This document shows positions 13,901 to 28,620 of a stretch of DNA of 64,000 nucleotides, in pieces. The notes beneath the pieces are model-generated. The model saw only the letters and a list, made by a program, of their open reading frames with translations. It did no database searches and was not told where the DNA came from. The DNA is from Cavia porcellus (Eukaryota > Chordata > Mammalia > Rodentia > Caviidae). Position numbers and translations under genes: made by a program. Position 1 is the first letter of the stretch. Each line of letters starts with the position of its first letter. The stretch is taken from positions 310,001 through 374,000 of the forward strand of contig NW_026947631.1 in the NCBI RefSeq assembly GCF_034190915.1, given 5' to 3'.

Positions 13901-14789
13901 TCTAATGTAACCAACACCCATACAATGCGCACCACCCCGTGATGTTTTTCTCACTCCTACTAGTGAATGTAATGTAACACACACCCATACAATGCGCACC
14001 ACCCCGTGATGTTTTTCTCACTCCTACTAGTGAATGTAATGTAACACACACCCATACAATGCGCACCACCCCGTGATGTTTTTCTCACTCCTACTAGTGA
14101 ATCTAATGTAACACACACCCATACAATGCGCACCACCCCGTGATGTTTTTCTCACTCCTACTATGAATGTATTGTAACACACACCCATACAATGCGCACC
14201 ACCCCGTGATGTTTTTCTCACTCCTACTAGTGAATCTAATGTAACAAACACCCATACAATGCGCACCACCCCGTGATGTTTTTCTCACTCCTACTAGTGA
14301 ATGTAATGTAACACACACCCATACAATGCGCACCACCCCGTGATGTTTTTCTCACTCCTACTAGTGAATGTAATGTAACACACACCCATACAATGCGCAC
14401 CACCCCGTGATGTTTTCCTCACTCGTACTAGTGAATGTAATGTAACACACACCCATAAAATTCGCACCCCCGCGTGATGTTTTTCTCACTCCTAGTAGTG
14501 AATCTAATGTAACACACACCCATACAATGCGCACCACCCCGTGATGTTTTTCTCACTGCTAATAGTGAATGTAATGTAAAACACCCATACAATGCGCACC
14601 ACCCCGTGATATTTTTCTCACTCCTACTAGTGAATGTAATGTAACACACACCCATACAATGCGCACCACCCCGTGATGTTTTTCTCACTCCTACTAGTGA
14701 GTGTAATGTAACACACACCCATAGAATGCGCACCACCCCGTGATGTTTTTCTCACTCCTACTCGTGAATCTAATGTAACACACACCCAT
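10640..14789. repeat. Shortened higher-order unit, about 62 monomers
   Basis: From 10,640 to about 13,243 this matches 5,217-7,820 at offset 5,423. Near 13,250 one extra monomer enters (offset 5,490; the ATAAAA/CCCCCGCG marker is at 8,961 and 14,451). Just after the CCTAGTAGTG monomer at 14,491 the sequence jumps to what follows the second internal duplicate in the previous unit (the GCTAATAG plus 65-bp monomer near 14,553 corresponds to about 10,405). A block of about 20 monomers present in the two earlier units is absent. The next CpG-rich block starts near 14,791, giving a spacing of about 4,150 bp. Confidence 0.8.
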
Positions 14790-15080
14790 ACAACGCGCAC
14801 CACCCCGTGATGTTTTTCTCACTCCTACTAGTGAATGTAATGTAACACACACCCATACAACGCGCACCACCCCGTGATGATTTTCTCACTCCTACTAGTG
14901 AATGTAATGTAACACACACCCATACAACGCGTACCGCCCCGTGATGTTTTTCTCACTCCTACTAGTGAATGTAATGTAACACACACCCATAAAACGCGCA
15001 CCGCCCCGTGATGTTTTTCTCACTCCTACTAGTGAATGTAATGTAACACACACCCATACAACGCGCACCGCCCCGTGATG
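14745..15080. repeat. CpG-rich monomer block
   Basis: Five C53 monomers, preceded by a GTGAGTG/CATAGAATG monomer near 14,723. This is the first appearance of the CATAGAA leader seen before most later blocks. One monomer reads ACGCGTACC (near 14,925). Confidence 0.88.
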
Positions 15081-16820
15081 TTTTTCTCACTCCTACTAGT
15101 GAATGTAATGTAACACACACCCATACAATGCGCACCACCCCGTGATGTTTTTCTCACTCCTACTAGTGAATGTAATGTAACACACACCCATACAATGCGC
15201 ACCACCCCATGATGTTTTTCTCACTCCTACTAGTGAATGTAATGTAACACACACCCATACAATGCGCACCACCCCGTGATGATTTCTCACTCCTACTAGT
15301 GAATGTAATGTAACACACACCCATACAATGCGCACCACCCCGTGATGTTTTTCTCACTCCTACTAGTGAATGTAATGTAACACACACCCATACAATGCGC
15401 ACCACCCCGTGATGTTTTTCTCACTCCTACTAGTGAATCTAATGTAACACAAACCCATACAATGCGCACCACCCCGTGATGTTTTTCTCACTCCTACTAG
15501 TGAATGTAATGTAACACACACCCATACAATGCGCACCACCCCGTGATGTTTTTCTCACTCCTACTAGTGAATGTAATGTAACACACACCCATACAATGCG
15601 CACCACCCCGTGATGTTTTTCTCACTCCTACTAGTGAATGTAATGTAACACACACCCATACAATGCGCACCACCCCGTGATGTTTCTCTCACTCCTACTA
15701 GTGAATGTAATGTAACACACACCCATAAAATGCGCACCACCCCGTGATGTTTGTCTCACTCCTACTAGTGAATCTAATGTAACACACACCCATACAATGC
15801 GCACTACCCTGTGATGATTTTCTCACTCCTACTAGTGAATCTAATGTAACACACACCCATACAATGCGCACCACCCCGTGATGTTTTTCTCACTCCTACT
15901 AGTGAATGTAATGTAACACACACCCATACAATGCGCACCACCCCGTGATGTTTTTCTCACTCCTACTAGTGAATGTAATGTAACACACACCCATACAATG
16001 CGCACCACACCATGATGTTTTTCTCACTCCTACTAGTGAATCTAATGTAACACTCACCCATACAATGCACACCACCCCGTGATGTTTTTCTCACTCCTAC
16101 TAGTGAATGTATTGTAACACACACCCATACAATGCGCACCACCCCGTGATGTTTTTCTCACTCCTACTAGTGAATGTAATGTAACACACACCCATACAAT
16201 GCGCACCACCCCGTGATGTTTTTCTCACTCCTACTAGTGAATGTAATGTAACACACACCCATACAATGCGCACCACCCCGTGATGATTTTCTCACTCCTA
16301 CTAGTGAATCTAATGTAACAAACACCCATACAATGCGCACCACCCCGTGATGTTTTTCTCACTCCTACTAGTGAATGTAATGTAACACACACCCATACAA
16401 TGCGCACCACCCCGTGATGTTTTTCTCACTCCTACTAGTGAATGTAATGCAACACACACCCATACAATGCGCACCACCCCGTGATCTTTTTCTCACTCCT
16501 ACTAGTGAATCTAATGTAACACACACCCATACAATGCGCACCACCCCGTGATGTTTTTCTCACTCCTACTATGAATGTAATGTAACACACACCCATACAA
16601 TGCGCACCACCCCGTGATGATTTTCTCACTCCTACTAGTGAATCTAATGTAACAAACACCCATACAATGCGCACCACCCCGTGATGTTTTTCTCACTCCT
16701 ACTAGTGAATGTAATGTAACACACACCCATACAATGCGCACCACACCATGATGTTTTTCTCACTCCTACTATGAATGTAATGTAACACACACCCATAAAA
16801 TGCGCACCACCGCGTGATGT
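14790..16820. repeat. Satellite mosaic following a CpG-rich block
   Basis: Begins with five CpG-rich monomers (C53 at about 14,791-15,059, one with AAAACGCG) and continues with monomers resembling those after the blocks at 5,217 and 10,640. After roughly 700 bp it switches to a different variant order. A one-base loss in the T-run occurs near 15,283. 66-bp monomers occur at 16,569 and 16,769, only three monomers apart. Nothing other than satellite is present. Confidence 0.75.
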
Positions 16821-19170
16821 TTTTCTCACTCCTAGTAGTGAATCTAATGTCGCACTCACCCATACAATGCACACCACCCCGTGATGTTTTTCTCACTCCT
16901 ACTAGTGAATGTAATGTAACACACACCCATACAATGCGCACCACCCCGTGAAGTTTTTCTCACTCCTACTAGTGAATGTAATGTAACACACAACCATACA
17001 ATGCGCACCACCCCGTGATGTTTTTCTCACTCCTACTAGTGAATGTAATGTAACACACACCCATACAATGGGCACCACCCCGTTATATTTTTCTCACTCC
17101 TACTAGTGAATGTAATGTAACACACACCCATACAATGCTCACCACCCCGTGATGTTTTTCTCACTCCTACTAGTGAATGTAATGTAACACACACCCATAC
17201 AATGCGCACCACCCCGTGATGTTTTTCTCACTCCTACTAGTGAATGTAATGTAACACACACCCATACAATGCGCACCACCCCGTGATGTTTTTCTCACTC
17301 CTACTAGTGAATGTAATGTAACACACACCCATACAATGCGCACCACCCCGTGATGTTTCTCTCACTCCTACTAGTGAATGTAATGTAACACACACCCATA
17401 AAATGCGCACCACCCCGTGATGTTTGTCTCACTCCTACTAGTGAATCTAATGTAACACACACCCATACAATGCGCACTACCCTGTGATGATTTTCTCACT
17501 CCTACTAGTGAATCTAATGTAACACACACCCATACAATGTGCACCACCCCGTGATGTTTTTCTCACTCCTACTAGTGAATGTAATGTAACACACACCCAT
17601 ACAATGCGCACCACACCGTGATGTTTTTCTCACTCCTACTAGTGAATCTAATGTAACACTCACCCATACAATGCGCACCACCCCGTGATGTTTTTCTCAC
17701 TCCTACTAGTGAATGTAATGTAACACACACCCATACAATGCGCACCACCCCGTGATGTTTTTCTCACTCCTACTAGTGAATCTAATGTAACAAAAACCCA
17801 TACAATGCGCACCACCCCGTGATGTTTTTCTCACTCCTACTAGTGAATGTAATGTAACACACACCCATACAATGCGCACCACCCCGTGATGTTTTTCTCA
17901 CTCCTACTAGTGAATCTAATGTAACACAAACTCATACAATGTGCACCACCCCGTGATGTTTTTCTCACTCCTACTAGTGAATGTAATGTAACACACACCC
18001 ATACAATGCGCACCACACCGTGATGTTTTTCTCACTCCTACTAGTGAATCTAATGTAACACTCACCCATACAATGCGCACCAACCCGTGATGTTTTTCTC
18101 ACTCCTACTAGTGAATGTAATGTAACACACACCCATACAATGCGCACCACCCCGTGAAGTTTTTCTCACTCCTACTAGTGAATGTAATGTAACACACAAC
18201 CATACAATGCGCACCACCCCGTGATGTTTTTCTCACTCCTACTAGTGAATGTAATGTAACACACACCCATACAATGGGCACCACCCCGTGATATTTTTCT
18301 CACTCCTACTAGTGAATGTAATGTAACACACACCCATACAATGCTCACCACCCCGTGATGTTTTTCTCACTCCTACTAGTGAATGTAATGTAACACACAC
18401 CCATACAATGCGCACCACCCCGTGATGTTTTTCTCACTCCTACTAGTGAATGTAATGTAACACACACCCATACAATGCGCACCACCCCGTGATGTTTTTC
18501 TCACTCCTACTAGTGAATGTAATGTAACACACACCCATACAATGCGCACCACCCCGTGATGTTTCTCTCACTCCTACTAGTGAATGTAATGTAACACACA
18601 CCCATAAAATGCGCACCACCCCGTGATGTTTGTCTCACTCCTACTAGTGAATCTAATGTAACACACACCCATACAATGCGCACTACCCTGTGATGATTTT
18701 CTCACTCCTACTAGTGAATCTAATGTAACACACACCCATACAATGCGCACCACCCCGTGATGTTTTTCTCACTCCTACTAGTGAATGTAATGTAACACAC
18801 ACCCATACAATGCGCACCACACCGTGATGTTTTTCTCACTCCTACTAGTGAATCTAATGTAACACTCACCCATACAATGCGCACCACCCCGTGATATTTT
18901 TCTCACTCCTACTAGTGAATGTAATGTAACACACACCCATACAATGCGCACCACCCCGTGATGTTTTTCTCACTCCTACTAGTGAATCTAATGTAACAAA
19001 AACCCATACAATGCGCACCACCCCGTGATGTTTTTCTCACTCCTACTAGTGAATGTAATGTAACACACACCCATACAATGCGCACCACCCCGTGATGTTT
19101 TTCTCACTCCTACTAGTGAATCTAATGTAACACAAACTCATACAATGTGCACCACCCCGTGATGTTTTTC
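16820..19170. repeat. 1,206-bp tandem duplication (18 monomers, two copies)
   Basis: Two adjacent copies, about 16,820-18,025 and 18,026-19,170. Matching markers are GTGAAGTTTTT at 16,950/18,156, ACAACCATAC at 16,991/18,197, ATAAAATG at 17,398/18,604 and ACAAACTCATAC at 17,931/19,137. Every offset is exactly 1,206 = 18 x 67. Copy-specific changes include GTTATATT near 17,083 against GTGATATT in copy 2, and GATATTT near 18,894 in copy 2 only. The copies diverge after about 17,960/19,166. Confidence 0.88.
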
Positions 19171-21189
19171 TCACTCCTACTAGTGAATCTAATGTAACAC
19201 ACACCCATACAATGCGCACCACCCCGTGATGTTTTTCTCACTCCTACTAGTGAATGTAATGTAACACGCACCCATACAATGCGCACCACCCCGTGATGTT
19301 TTTCTCACTCCTACTAGTGAATGTAATGTAACACACACCCATACAATGCGCACCACCCCGTGATGTTTTTCTCACTGTTAGTAGTGAATGTAGTGTAACA
19401 CACACCCATACAATGCGCACCACCCCGTGATGTTTTTCTCACTCCAACTAGTGAATGTAATGTAACACACACCCATACAATGCGCACTACCCTGTGATGA
19501 TTTTCTCACTCCTACTAGTGAATCTAATGTAACACACACCCATACAATGCGCTCCACCCCGTGATGTTTTTCTCACTCCTACTAGTGAATGTAATGTAAC
19601 ACACACCCATACAATGCGCACCACACCGTGATGTTTTTCTCACTCCTACTAGTGAATCTAATGTAACACTCACCCATACAATGCGCACCAAACCGTGATG
19701 TTTTTCTCACTCCTACTAGTGAATGTAATGTAACACACACCCATACAATGCGCACCACCCCGTGATGTTTTTCTCACTCCTACTAGTGAATGTAATGTAA
19801 CACACACCCATACAATGCGCACCACACCGTGATGTTTTTCTCACTCCTACTAGTGAATCTAATGTAACACTCACCCATACAATGCGCACCAACCCGTGAT
19901 GTTTTTCTCACTCCTACTAGTGAATGTAATGTAACACACAACCATACAATGCGCACCACCCCGTGATGTTTTTCTCACTCCTACTAGTGAATGTAATGTA
20001 ACACACACCCATACAATGCGCACCACCCCGTGATGTTTTTCTCACTCCTACTAGTGAATGTAATGTAACACACACCCATACAATGGGCACCACCCCGTGA
20101 TGTTTTTCTCACTCCTACTAATGAATGTAATGTAACACACACCCATACAATGCTCACCACCCCGTGATGTTTTTCTCACTCCTACTAGTGAATGTAATGT
20201 AACACACACCCATACAATGCGCACCACCCCGTGATGTTTTTCTCACTCCTACTAGTGAATGTAATGTAACACACACCCATACAATGCCCACCACCCCGTG
20301 ATGTTTTTCTCACTGCTACTAGTGAATGTAATGTAAAACACCCATACAATGCGCACCACCCCGTGATGTTTCTCTCACTCCTACTAGTGAATGTAATGTA
20401 ACACACACCCATAAAATGCGCACCACCCCGTGATGTTTGTCTCACTCCTACTAGTGAATCTAATGTAACACACACCCATACAATGCGCACTACGGTGTGA
20501 TGATTTTCTCACTCCTAATAGTGAATCTAATGTAACACACACCCATACAATGCGCACCACCCCGTGATGTTTTTCTCACTCCTACTAGTGAATGTAATGT
20601 AACACACACCCATACAATGTGCACCACACCGTGATGTTTTTCTGACTCCTACTAGTGAATCTAATGTAACACTCACCCATACAATGCGCACCACCCCGTG
20701 ATGTTTTTCTCACTCCTACTAGTGAATGTAATGTAACACACACCCATACAATGCGCACCACCCCGTGATGTTTTTCTCACTCCTACTAGTGAATGTAATG
20801 TAACACACACCCATACAATGCGATACCACCCCGTGATGTTTTTCTCACTCCTACTAGTGAATGTAATGTAACACACACCCATACAATGCGCACCACCCCG
20901 TGATGTTTTCCTCACTCGTACTAGTGAATTTAATGTAACACACACCCATAAAATGCGCACCACCGCGTGATGTTTTTCTCACTCCTAGTAGTGAATCTAA
21001 TGTAACACACACCCATACAATGCGCACCACCACCTGATGTTTTTCTCACTGCTACTAGTGAATGTAATGTAACACACCCATACAATGCGCACCACCCCGT
21101 GATATTTTTCTCACTCCTACTAGTGAATGTAATGTAACACACACCCATACAATGCGCACCACCCCGTGATGTTTTTCTCACTCCTACTA

Positions 21190-21510
21190 GTGAGTGTAAT
21201 TTAACACACACCCATAGAACGCGCACCACCCCGTGATGTTTTTCTCACTCCTACTAGTGAATATAATTTAACACACACCCATACAACGCGCACCACCCCG
21301 TGATGTTTTTCTCACTCTTACTAGTGAATGTAATGTAACACACACCCATACAACGCGCACCACCACGTGATGATTTTCTCACTCCTACTAGTGAATGTAA
21401 TGTAACACACACCCATACAACGCGCACCGCCCCGTGATATTTTTCTCACTCCTACTAGTGAATGTAATGTAACACACACCCATACAACGCGCACCGCCCC
21501 GTGATGTTTT
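21190..21510. repeat. CpG-rich monomer block with CATAGAAC leader
   Basis: Leader monomer (GTGAGTG with CATAGAACGCGC near 21,207) followed by four C53 monomers, with G61 in the last two. The first members also show ATTTAAC for ATGTAAC, which is private to this block. Confidence 0.85.
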
Positions 21511-24500
21511 TCTCACTCCTACTAGTGAATGTAATGTAACACTCACCCATACAATGCGCACCACCCCGTGATGTTTGTCTCACTCCTACTAGTGAATGTA
21601 ATGTAACACACACCCATACAATGCGCACCACCCCGTGATGTTTTTCTCACTCCTACTAGTGAATGTAATGTAACACACACCCATACAATGCGCACCACCC
21701 CGTGATGTTTTTCTCACTCCTACTAGTGAATGTAATGTAACACACACCCATACAATGCGCACCACCCCGTGATGTTTCTCTCACTCCTACTAGTGAATGT
21801 CATGTAACACACACCCATAAAATGCGCACCACCCCGTGATGTTTGTCTCACTCCTACTAGTGAATCTAATGTAACACACACCCATACAATGCGCACTACC
21901 CTGTGATGATTTTCTCACTCCTACTAGTGAATCTAATGTAACACACACCCATACAATGCGCACCACCCCGTGATGTTTTTCTCACTCCTACTAGTGAATG
22001 TAATGTAACACACACCCATACAATGCGCACCACCCCGTGATGTTTTTCTCACTCCTACTAGTGAATGTAATGTAACACACACCCATACAATGCGCACCAC
22101 ACCGTGATGTTTTTCTCACTCCTACTAGTGAATCTAATGTAACACTCACCCATACAATGCGCACCACCCCGTGATGTTTTTCTCACTCCTTCTAGTGAAT
22201 GTAATGTAACACACACCCATACAATGCGCACCACCCCGTGATGTTTTTCTCACTCCTACTAGTGAATGTAATGTAACACACACCCATACAATGCGCACCA
22301 CCCCGTGATGTTTTTCTCACTCCTACTAGTGAATGTAATGTAACACACACCCATACAATGCGCACCACCCCGTGATGATTTTCTCACTCCTACTAGTGAA
22401 TCTAATGTAACAAACACCCATACAATGCGCACCACCCCGTGATGTTTTTCTCACTCCTACTAGTGAATCTAATGTAACACACACCCATACAATGCGCACC
22501 ACCCCGTGATGTTTTTCTCACTCCTACTAGTGAATGTAATGTAACACACACCCATACAATGCGCACCACCCCGTGATGTTTTTCTCACTCCTACTAGTGA
22601 ATGTAATGTAACACACACCCATACAATGCGCACCACCCCGTGATGTTTTTCTCACTCCTACTAGTGTATGTAATGTAACACACACCCATACAATGCGCAC
22701 CACCCCGTGATGTTTTTCTCACTGCTAGTAGTGAATATAGTGTAACACACACCCATACAATGCGCACCACCCCGTGATGTTTTTCTCACTCCTACTAGTG
22801 AATGTAATGTAACACACACCCATACAATGCGCACCACCCCGTGATGTTTTTCTCACTCCTACTAGTGAATCTAATGTAACACTCACCCATACAATGCGCA
22901 CCACCCCGTGATGTTTTTCTCACTCCTACTAGTGAATGTAATGTAACACGCACCCATACAATGCGCACCACCCCGTGATGTTTTTCTCACTCCTACTAGT
23001 GAATGTAATGTAACACACACCCATACAATGCGCACCACCCCGTGATGTTTTTCTCACTCCTACTAGTGAATGTAATGTAACACACACCCATACAATGGGC
23101 ACCACCCCGTGATATTTTTCTCACTCCTACTAGTGAATGTAATGTAACACACACCCATACAATGCGCACCACCCCGTGATGTTTTTCTCACTCCTACTAT
23201 GAATGTAATGTAACACACACCCATACAATGCGCACCACCCCGTGATGATTTTCTCACTCCTACTAGTGAATCTAATGTAACAAACACCCATACAATGCGC
23301 ACCACCCCGTGATGTTTTTCTCACTCCTACTAGTGAATGTAATGTAACACACACCCATACAATGCGCACCACCCCGTGATGTTTTTCTCACTCCTACTAG
23401 TGAATCTAATGTAACACAAACCCATACAATGCGCACCACCCCGTGATGTTTTTCTCACTCCTACTAGTGAATGTAATGTAACACACACCCATACAATGCG
23501 CACCACCCCGTGATGTTTTTCTCACTCCTACTAGTGAATGTAATGTAACACACACCCATACAATGCGCACCACCCCGTGATGTTTTTCTCACTCCTACTA
23601 GTGAATGTAATGTAACACACACCCATACAATGCGCACCACCCCGTGATGTTTTTCTCACTCCTACTAGTGAATGTAATGTAACACACACCCATACAATGC
23701 GCACCACACCGTGATGTTTTTCTCACTCCTACTAGTGAATCTAATGTAACACTCACCCATACAATGCGCACCACCCCGTGATGTTTTTCTCACTCCTACT
23801 AGTGAATGTAATGTAACACACACACATACAATGCGCACCACCCCGTGATGTTTTTCTCACTCCTACTAGTGAATGTAATGTAACACACACCCATACAATG
23901 CGCACCACCCCGTGATGTTTTTCTCACTCCTACTAGTGAATGTAATGTAACACACACCCATACAATGGGCACCACCCCGTGATATTTTTCTCACTCCTAC
24001 TAGTGAATGTAATGTAACACACACCCATACAATGCTCACCACCCCATGATGTTTTTCTCACTCCTACTAGTGAATGTAATGTAACACACACCCATACAAT
24101 GCGCACCACCCCGTGATGTTTTTCTCACTCCTACTAGTGAATGGAATGTAACACACACCCATACAATGCGCACAACCCCGTGATGTTTTTCTCACTCCTA
24201 CTAGTGAATGTAATGTAACACACACCCATACAATGCGGACCACCCCGTGATGTTTCTCTCACTCCTACTAGTGAATGTAATGTAACACACACCCATAAAA
24301 TGCGCACCACCCCATGATGTTTGTCTCACTCCTACTAGTGAATCTAATGGAACACACACCCATACAATGCGAACTAGCCCGTGATGATTTTCTCACTCCT
24401 ACTAGTGAATCTAATGTAACACACACCCATACAATGCGCACCACCCCGTGATGTTTTTCTCACTCCTACTAGTGAATGTAATGTAACACACACCCATACA

Positions 24501-26089
24501 ATGCGCACCACCCCGTGATGTTTTTCTCACTCCTACTAGTGAATGTAATGTAACACACACCCATACAATGCGCACCACACAGTGATGTTTTTCTCACTCC
24601 TACTAGTGAATCTAATGTAACACTCACCCATACAATGCGCACCACCCCGTGATGTTTTTCTCACTCCTACTAGTGAATGTAATGTAACACACACCCATAC
24701 AATGCGCACCACCCCGTGATGTTTTTCTCACTCCTACTAGTGAATGTAATGTAACACACACCCATACAATGCGCACCACCCCGTGATGTTTTTCTCACTC
24801 CTACTAGTGAATGTAATGTAACACACACCCATACAATGCCCACCACCCCGTGATGTTTTTCTCACTCCTACTAGTGAATGTAATGTAACACACACCCATA
24901 CAATGCGCACCACCCCGTGATGTTTTTCTCACTCCTACTAGTGAATGTAATGTAACACACACCCATACAACGCGCACCACCCCGTGATGTTTTTCTCACT
25001 CCTACTAGTGAATGTAATGTAACCAACACCCATACAACGCGCACCACCCCGTGATGTTTTTCTCACTCCTACTAGTGAATGTAATGTAACACACACCCAT
25101 ACAATGCGCACCACCCCGTGATGTTTTTCTCACTCCTACTAGTGAATCTAATGTAACACACACCCATACAATGCGCACCACCCCGTGATGTTTTTCTCAC
25201 TCCTACTAGTGAGTGTAATGTAACACACACCCATAGAACGCGCACCACCCCGTGATCTTTTTCTCACTCCTACTAGTGAATCTAATGTAACACACACCCA
25301 TACAACGCGCACCACCCCGTGATGTTTTTCTCACTCCTACTAGTGAATGTAATGTAACCAACACCCATACAACGCGCACCACCCCGTGATGTTTTTCTCA
25401 CTCCTACTAGTGAATGTAATGTAACACACACCCATACAATGCGCACCACCCCGTGATGTTTTTCTCACTCCTACTAGTGAATGTAATGTAACACACACCC
25501 ATACAATGCGCACCACCCCGTGATGATTTTCTCACTCCTACTAGTGAATCTAATGTAACACACACCCATACAATGCGCACCACCCCGTGATGTTTTTCTC
25601 ACTCCTACTATGAATGTAATGTAACACACACCCATACAATGCGCACCACCCCGTGATGATTTTCTCACTCCTAATAGTGAATCTAATGTAACAAACACCC
25701 ATACAATGCGCACCACCCCGTGATGTTTTTCTCACTCCTACTAGTGAATGTAATGTAACACACACCCATACAATGCGCACCACCCCGTGATGTTTTCCTC
25801 ACTCGTACTAGTGAATGTAATGTAACACACACCCATAAAATGCGCACCCCCGCGTGATGTTTTTCTCACTCCTAGTAGTGAATCTAATGTAACACACACC
25901 CATACAATGCGTACCACCCCGTGATGTTTTTCTCACTGCTACTAGTGAATGTAATGTAAAACACCCATACAATGCGCACCACCCCGTGATATTTTTCTCA
26001 CTCCTACTAGTGAATGTAATGTAACACACACCCATACAATGCGCACCACCCCGTGATGTTTTTCTCACTCCTACTAGTGAGTGTAATGT

Positions 26090-26500
26090 AACACACACCC
26101 ATAGAACGCGCACCACCCCGTGATGTTTTTCTCACTCCTACTAGTGAATCTAATGTAACACACACCCATACAATGCGCACCACCCCGTGATGTTTTTCTC
26201 ACTCCTACTAGTGAATGTAATGTAACACACACCCATACAACGCGCACCACCCCGTGATGATTTTCTCACTCCTACTAGTGAATGTAATGTAACACACACC
26301 CATACAACGCGCACCACCCCGTGATGTTTTTCTCACTCCTACTAGTGAATGTAATGTAACACACACCCATACAACGCGCACCGCCCCGTGATGTTTTTCT
26401 CACTCCTACTAGTGAATGTAATGTAACACACACCCATACAACGCGCACCGCCCCGTGATGTTTTTCTCACTTCTACTAGTGAATGTAATGTAACACACAC
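26090..26500. repeat. CpG-rich monomer block with CATAGAAC leader
   Basis: Leader near 26,103, then a C29 monomer with T53, then four C53 monomers (26,238-26,439), the last two with G61. A T53/G61 monomer near 26,506 shows that the two diagnostic changes can be separated. Confidence 0.85.
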
Positions 26501-28620
26501 CCATACAATGCGCACCGCCCCGTGATGTTTTTCTCACTCCTACTAGTGAATGTAATGTAACACACACCCATACAATGCGCACCACCCCGTGATGTTTTTC
26601 TCACTCCTACTAGTGAATGTAATGTAACACACACCCATACAATGCGCACCACCCCGTGATGATTTTCTCACTCCTACTAGTGAATGTAATGTAACACACA
26701 CCCATACAATGCGCACCACCCCGTGATGTTTTTCTCACTCCTACTAGTGAATGTAATGTAACACACACCCATACAATGCGCACCACCCCGTGATGTTTTT
26801 TCTCACTCCTACTAGTGAATCTAATGTAACACAAACCCATACAATGCGCACCACCCCGTGATGTTTTTCTCACTCCTACTAGTGAATGTAATGTAACACA
26901 CACCCATACAATGCGCACCACCCCGTGATGATTTTCTCACTCCTACTAGTGAATGTAATGTAACACACACCCATACAATGCGCACCACCCCGTGATGTTT
27001 TTCTCACTCCTACTAGTGAATGTAATGTAACACGCACCCATACAATGCGCACCACCCCGTGATGTTTTTCTCACTCCTACTAGTGAATGTAATGTAACAC
27101 ACACCCATACAATGCGCACCACCCCATGATGTTTTTCTCACTCCTACTAGTGAATGTAATGTAACACACACCCATACAATGCGCACCACAACGTGATGTT
27201 TTTCTCACTCCTACTAGTGAATCTAATGTAACACTCACCCATACAATGCGCACCACCCCGTGATGTTTTTCTCACTCCTACTAGTGAATGTAATGTAACA
27301 CACACCCATACAATGCGCACCACCCCGTGATGTTTTTCTCACTCCTACTAGTGAATGTAATGTAACACACACCCATACAATGCGCACCACCCCGTGATGT
27401 TTTTCTCACTCCTACTACTGAATGTAATGTAACACACACCCATACAATGGGCACCACCCCGTGATATTTTTCTCACTCTTACTAGTGAATGTAATGTAAC
27501 ACACACCCATACAATGCTCACCACCCCGTGATGTTTTTCTCACTCCTACTAGTGAATGTAATGTAACACACACCCATACAATGCGCACCACTCCGTGATG
27601 TTTTTCTCACTCCTACTAGTGAATGTAATGTAACACACACCCATACAATGCGCACCACCCCGTGATGTTTTTCTCACTCCTACTAGTGAATGTAATGTAA
27701 CACACACCCATACAATGCGCACCACCCCGTGATGTTTCTCTCACTCCTACTAGTGAATGTAATGTAACACACACCCATAAAATGCGCACCACCCCGTGAT
27801 GTTTGTCTCACTCCTACTAGTGAATCTAATGTAACACACACCCATACAATGCGAACTACCCCGTGATGATTTTCTCACTCCTACTAGTGAATCTAATGTA
27901 ACACACACCCATACAATGCGCACCACCCCGTGATGTTTTTCTCACTCCTAGTAGTGAATGTAATGTAACACACACCCATACAATGCGCACCACCCCGTGA
28001 TGTTTTTCTCACTCCTACTAGTGAATGTAATGTAACACACACCCATACAATGCGCACCACACAGTGATGTTTTTCTCACTCCTACTAGTGAATCTAATGT
28101 AACACTCACCCATACAATGCGCACCACCCCGTGATGTTTTTCTCACTCCTACTAGTGAATGTAATGTAACACACACCCATACAATGCGCACCACCCCGTG
28201 ATGTTTTTCTCACTCCTACTAGTGAATGGAATGTAACACACACCCATACAATGCGCACCACCCCGTGATGTTTTTCTCACTCCTACTAGTGAATGTAATG
28301 TAACACACACCCATACAATGCCCACCACCCCGTGATGTTTTTCTCACTCCTACTAGTGAATGTAATGTAACACACACCCATACAATGCGCACCACCCCGT
28401 GATGTTTTTCTCACTCCTACTAGTGAATGTAATGTAACACACACCCATACAATGCGCACCACCCCGTGATGATTTTCTCACTCCTACTAGTGAATCTAAT
28501 GTAACCAACACCCATACAATGCGCACCACCCCGTGATGTTTTTCTCACTCCTACTAGTGAATGTAATGTAACACACACCCATACAATGCGCACCACCCCG
28601 TGATGTTTTTCTCACTCCTA

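Larger units (their letters stand above)
19170..28620. repeat. Irregular satellite mosaic
   Basis: Continuous monomers with no single dominant higher-order period. The ATAAAATG marker occurs near 20,411, 21,817, 24,295 and 27,777, with unequal spacings of about 1,406, 2,478 and 3,482 bp. 66-bp monomers are at 23,197 and 25,608 (offset 2,411 = 36 monomers minus 1). CpG-rich blocks lie at about 21,207-21,500, 24,969-25,040, 25,236-25,375 and 26,104-26,450. Isolated one-base insertions occur near 20,822 and 26,796. No genes or foreign insertions are seen. Confidence 0.8.
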
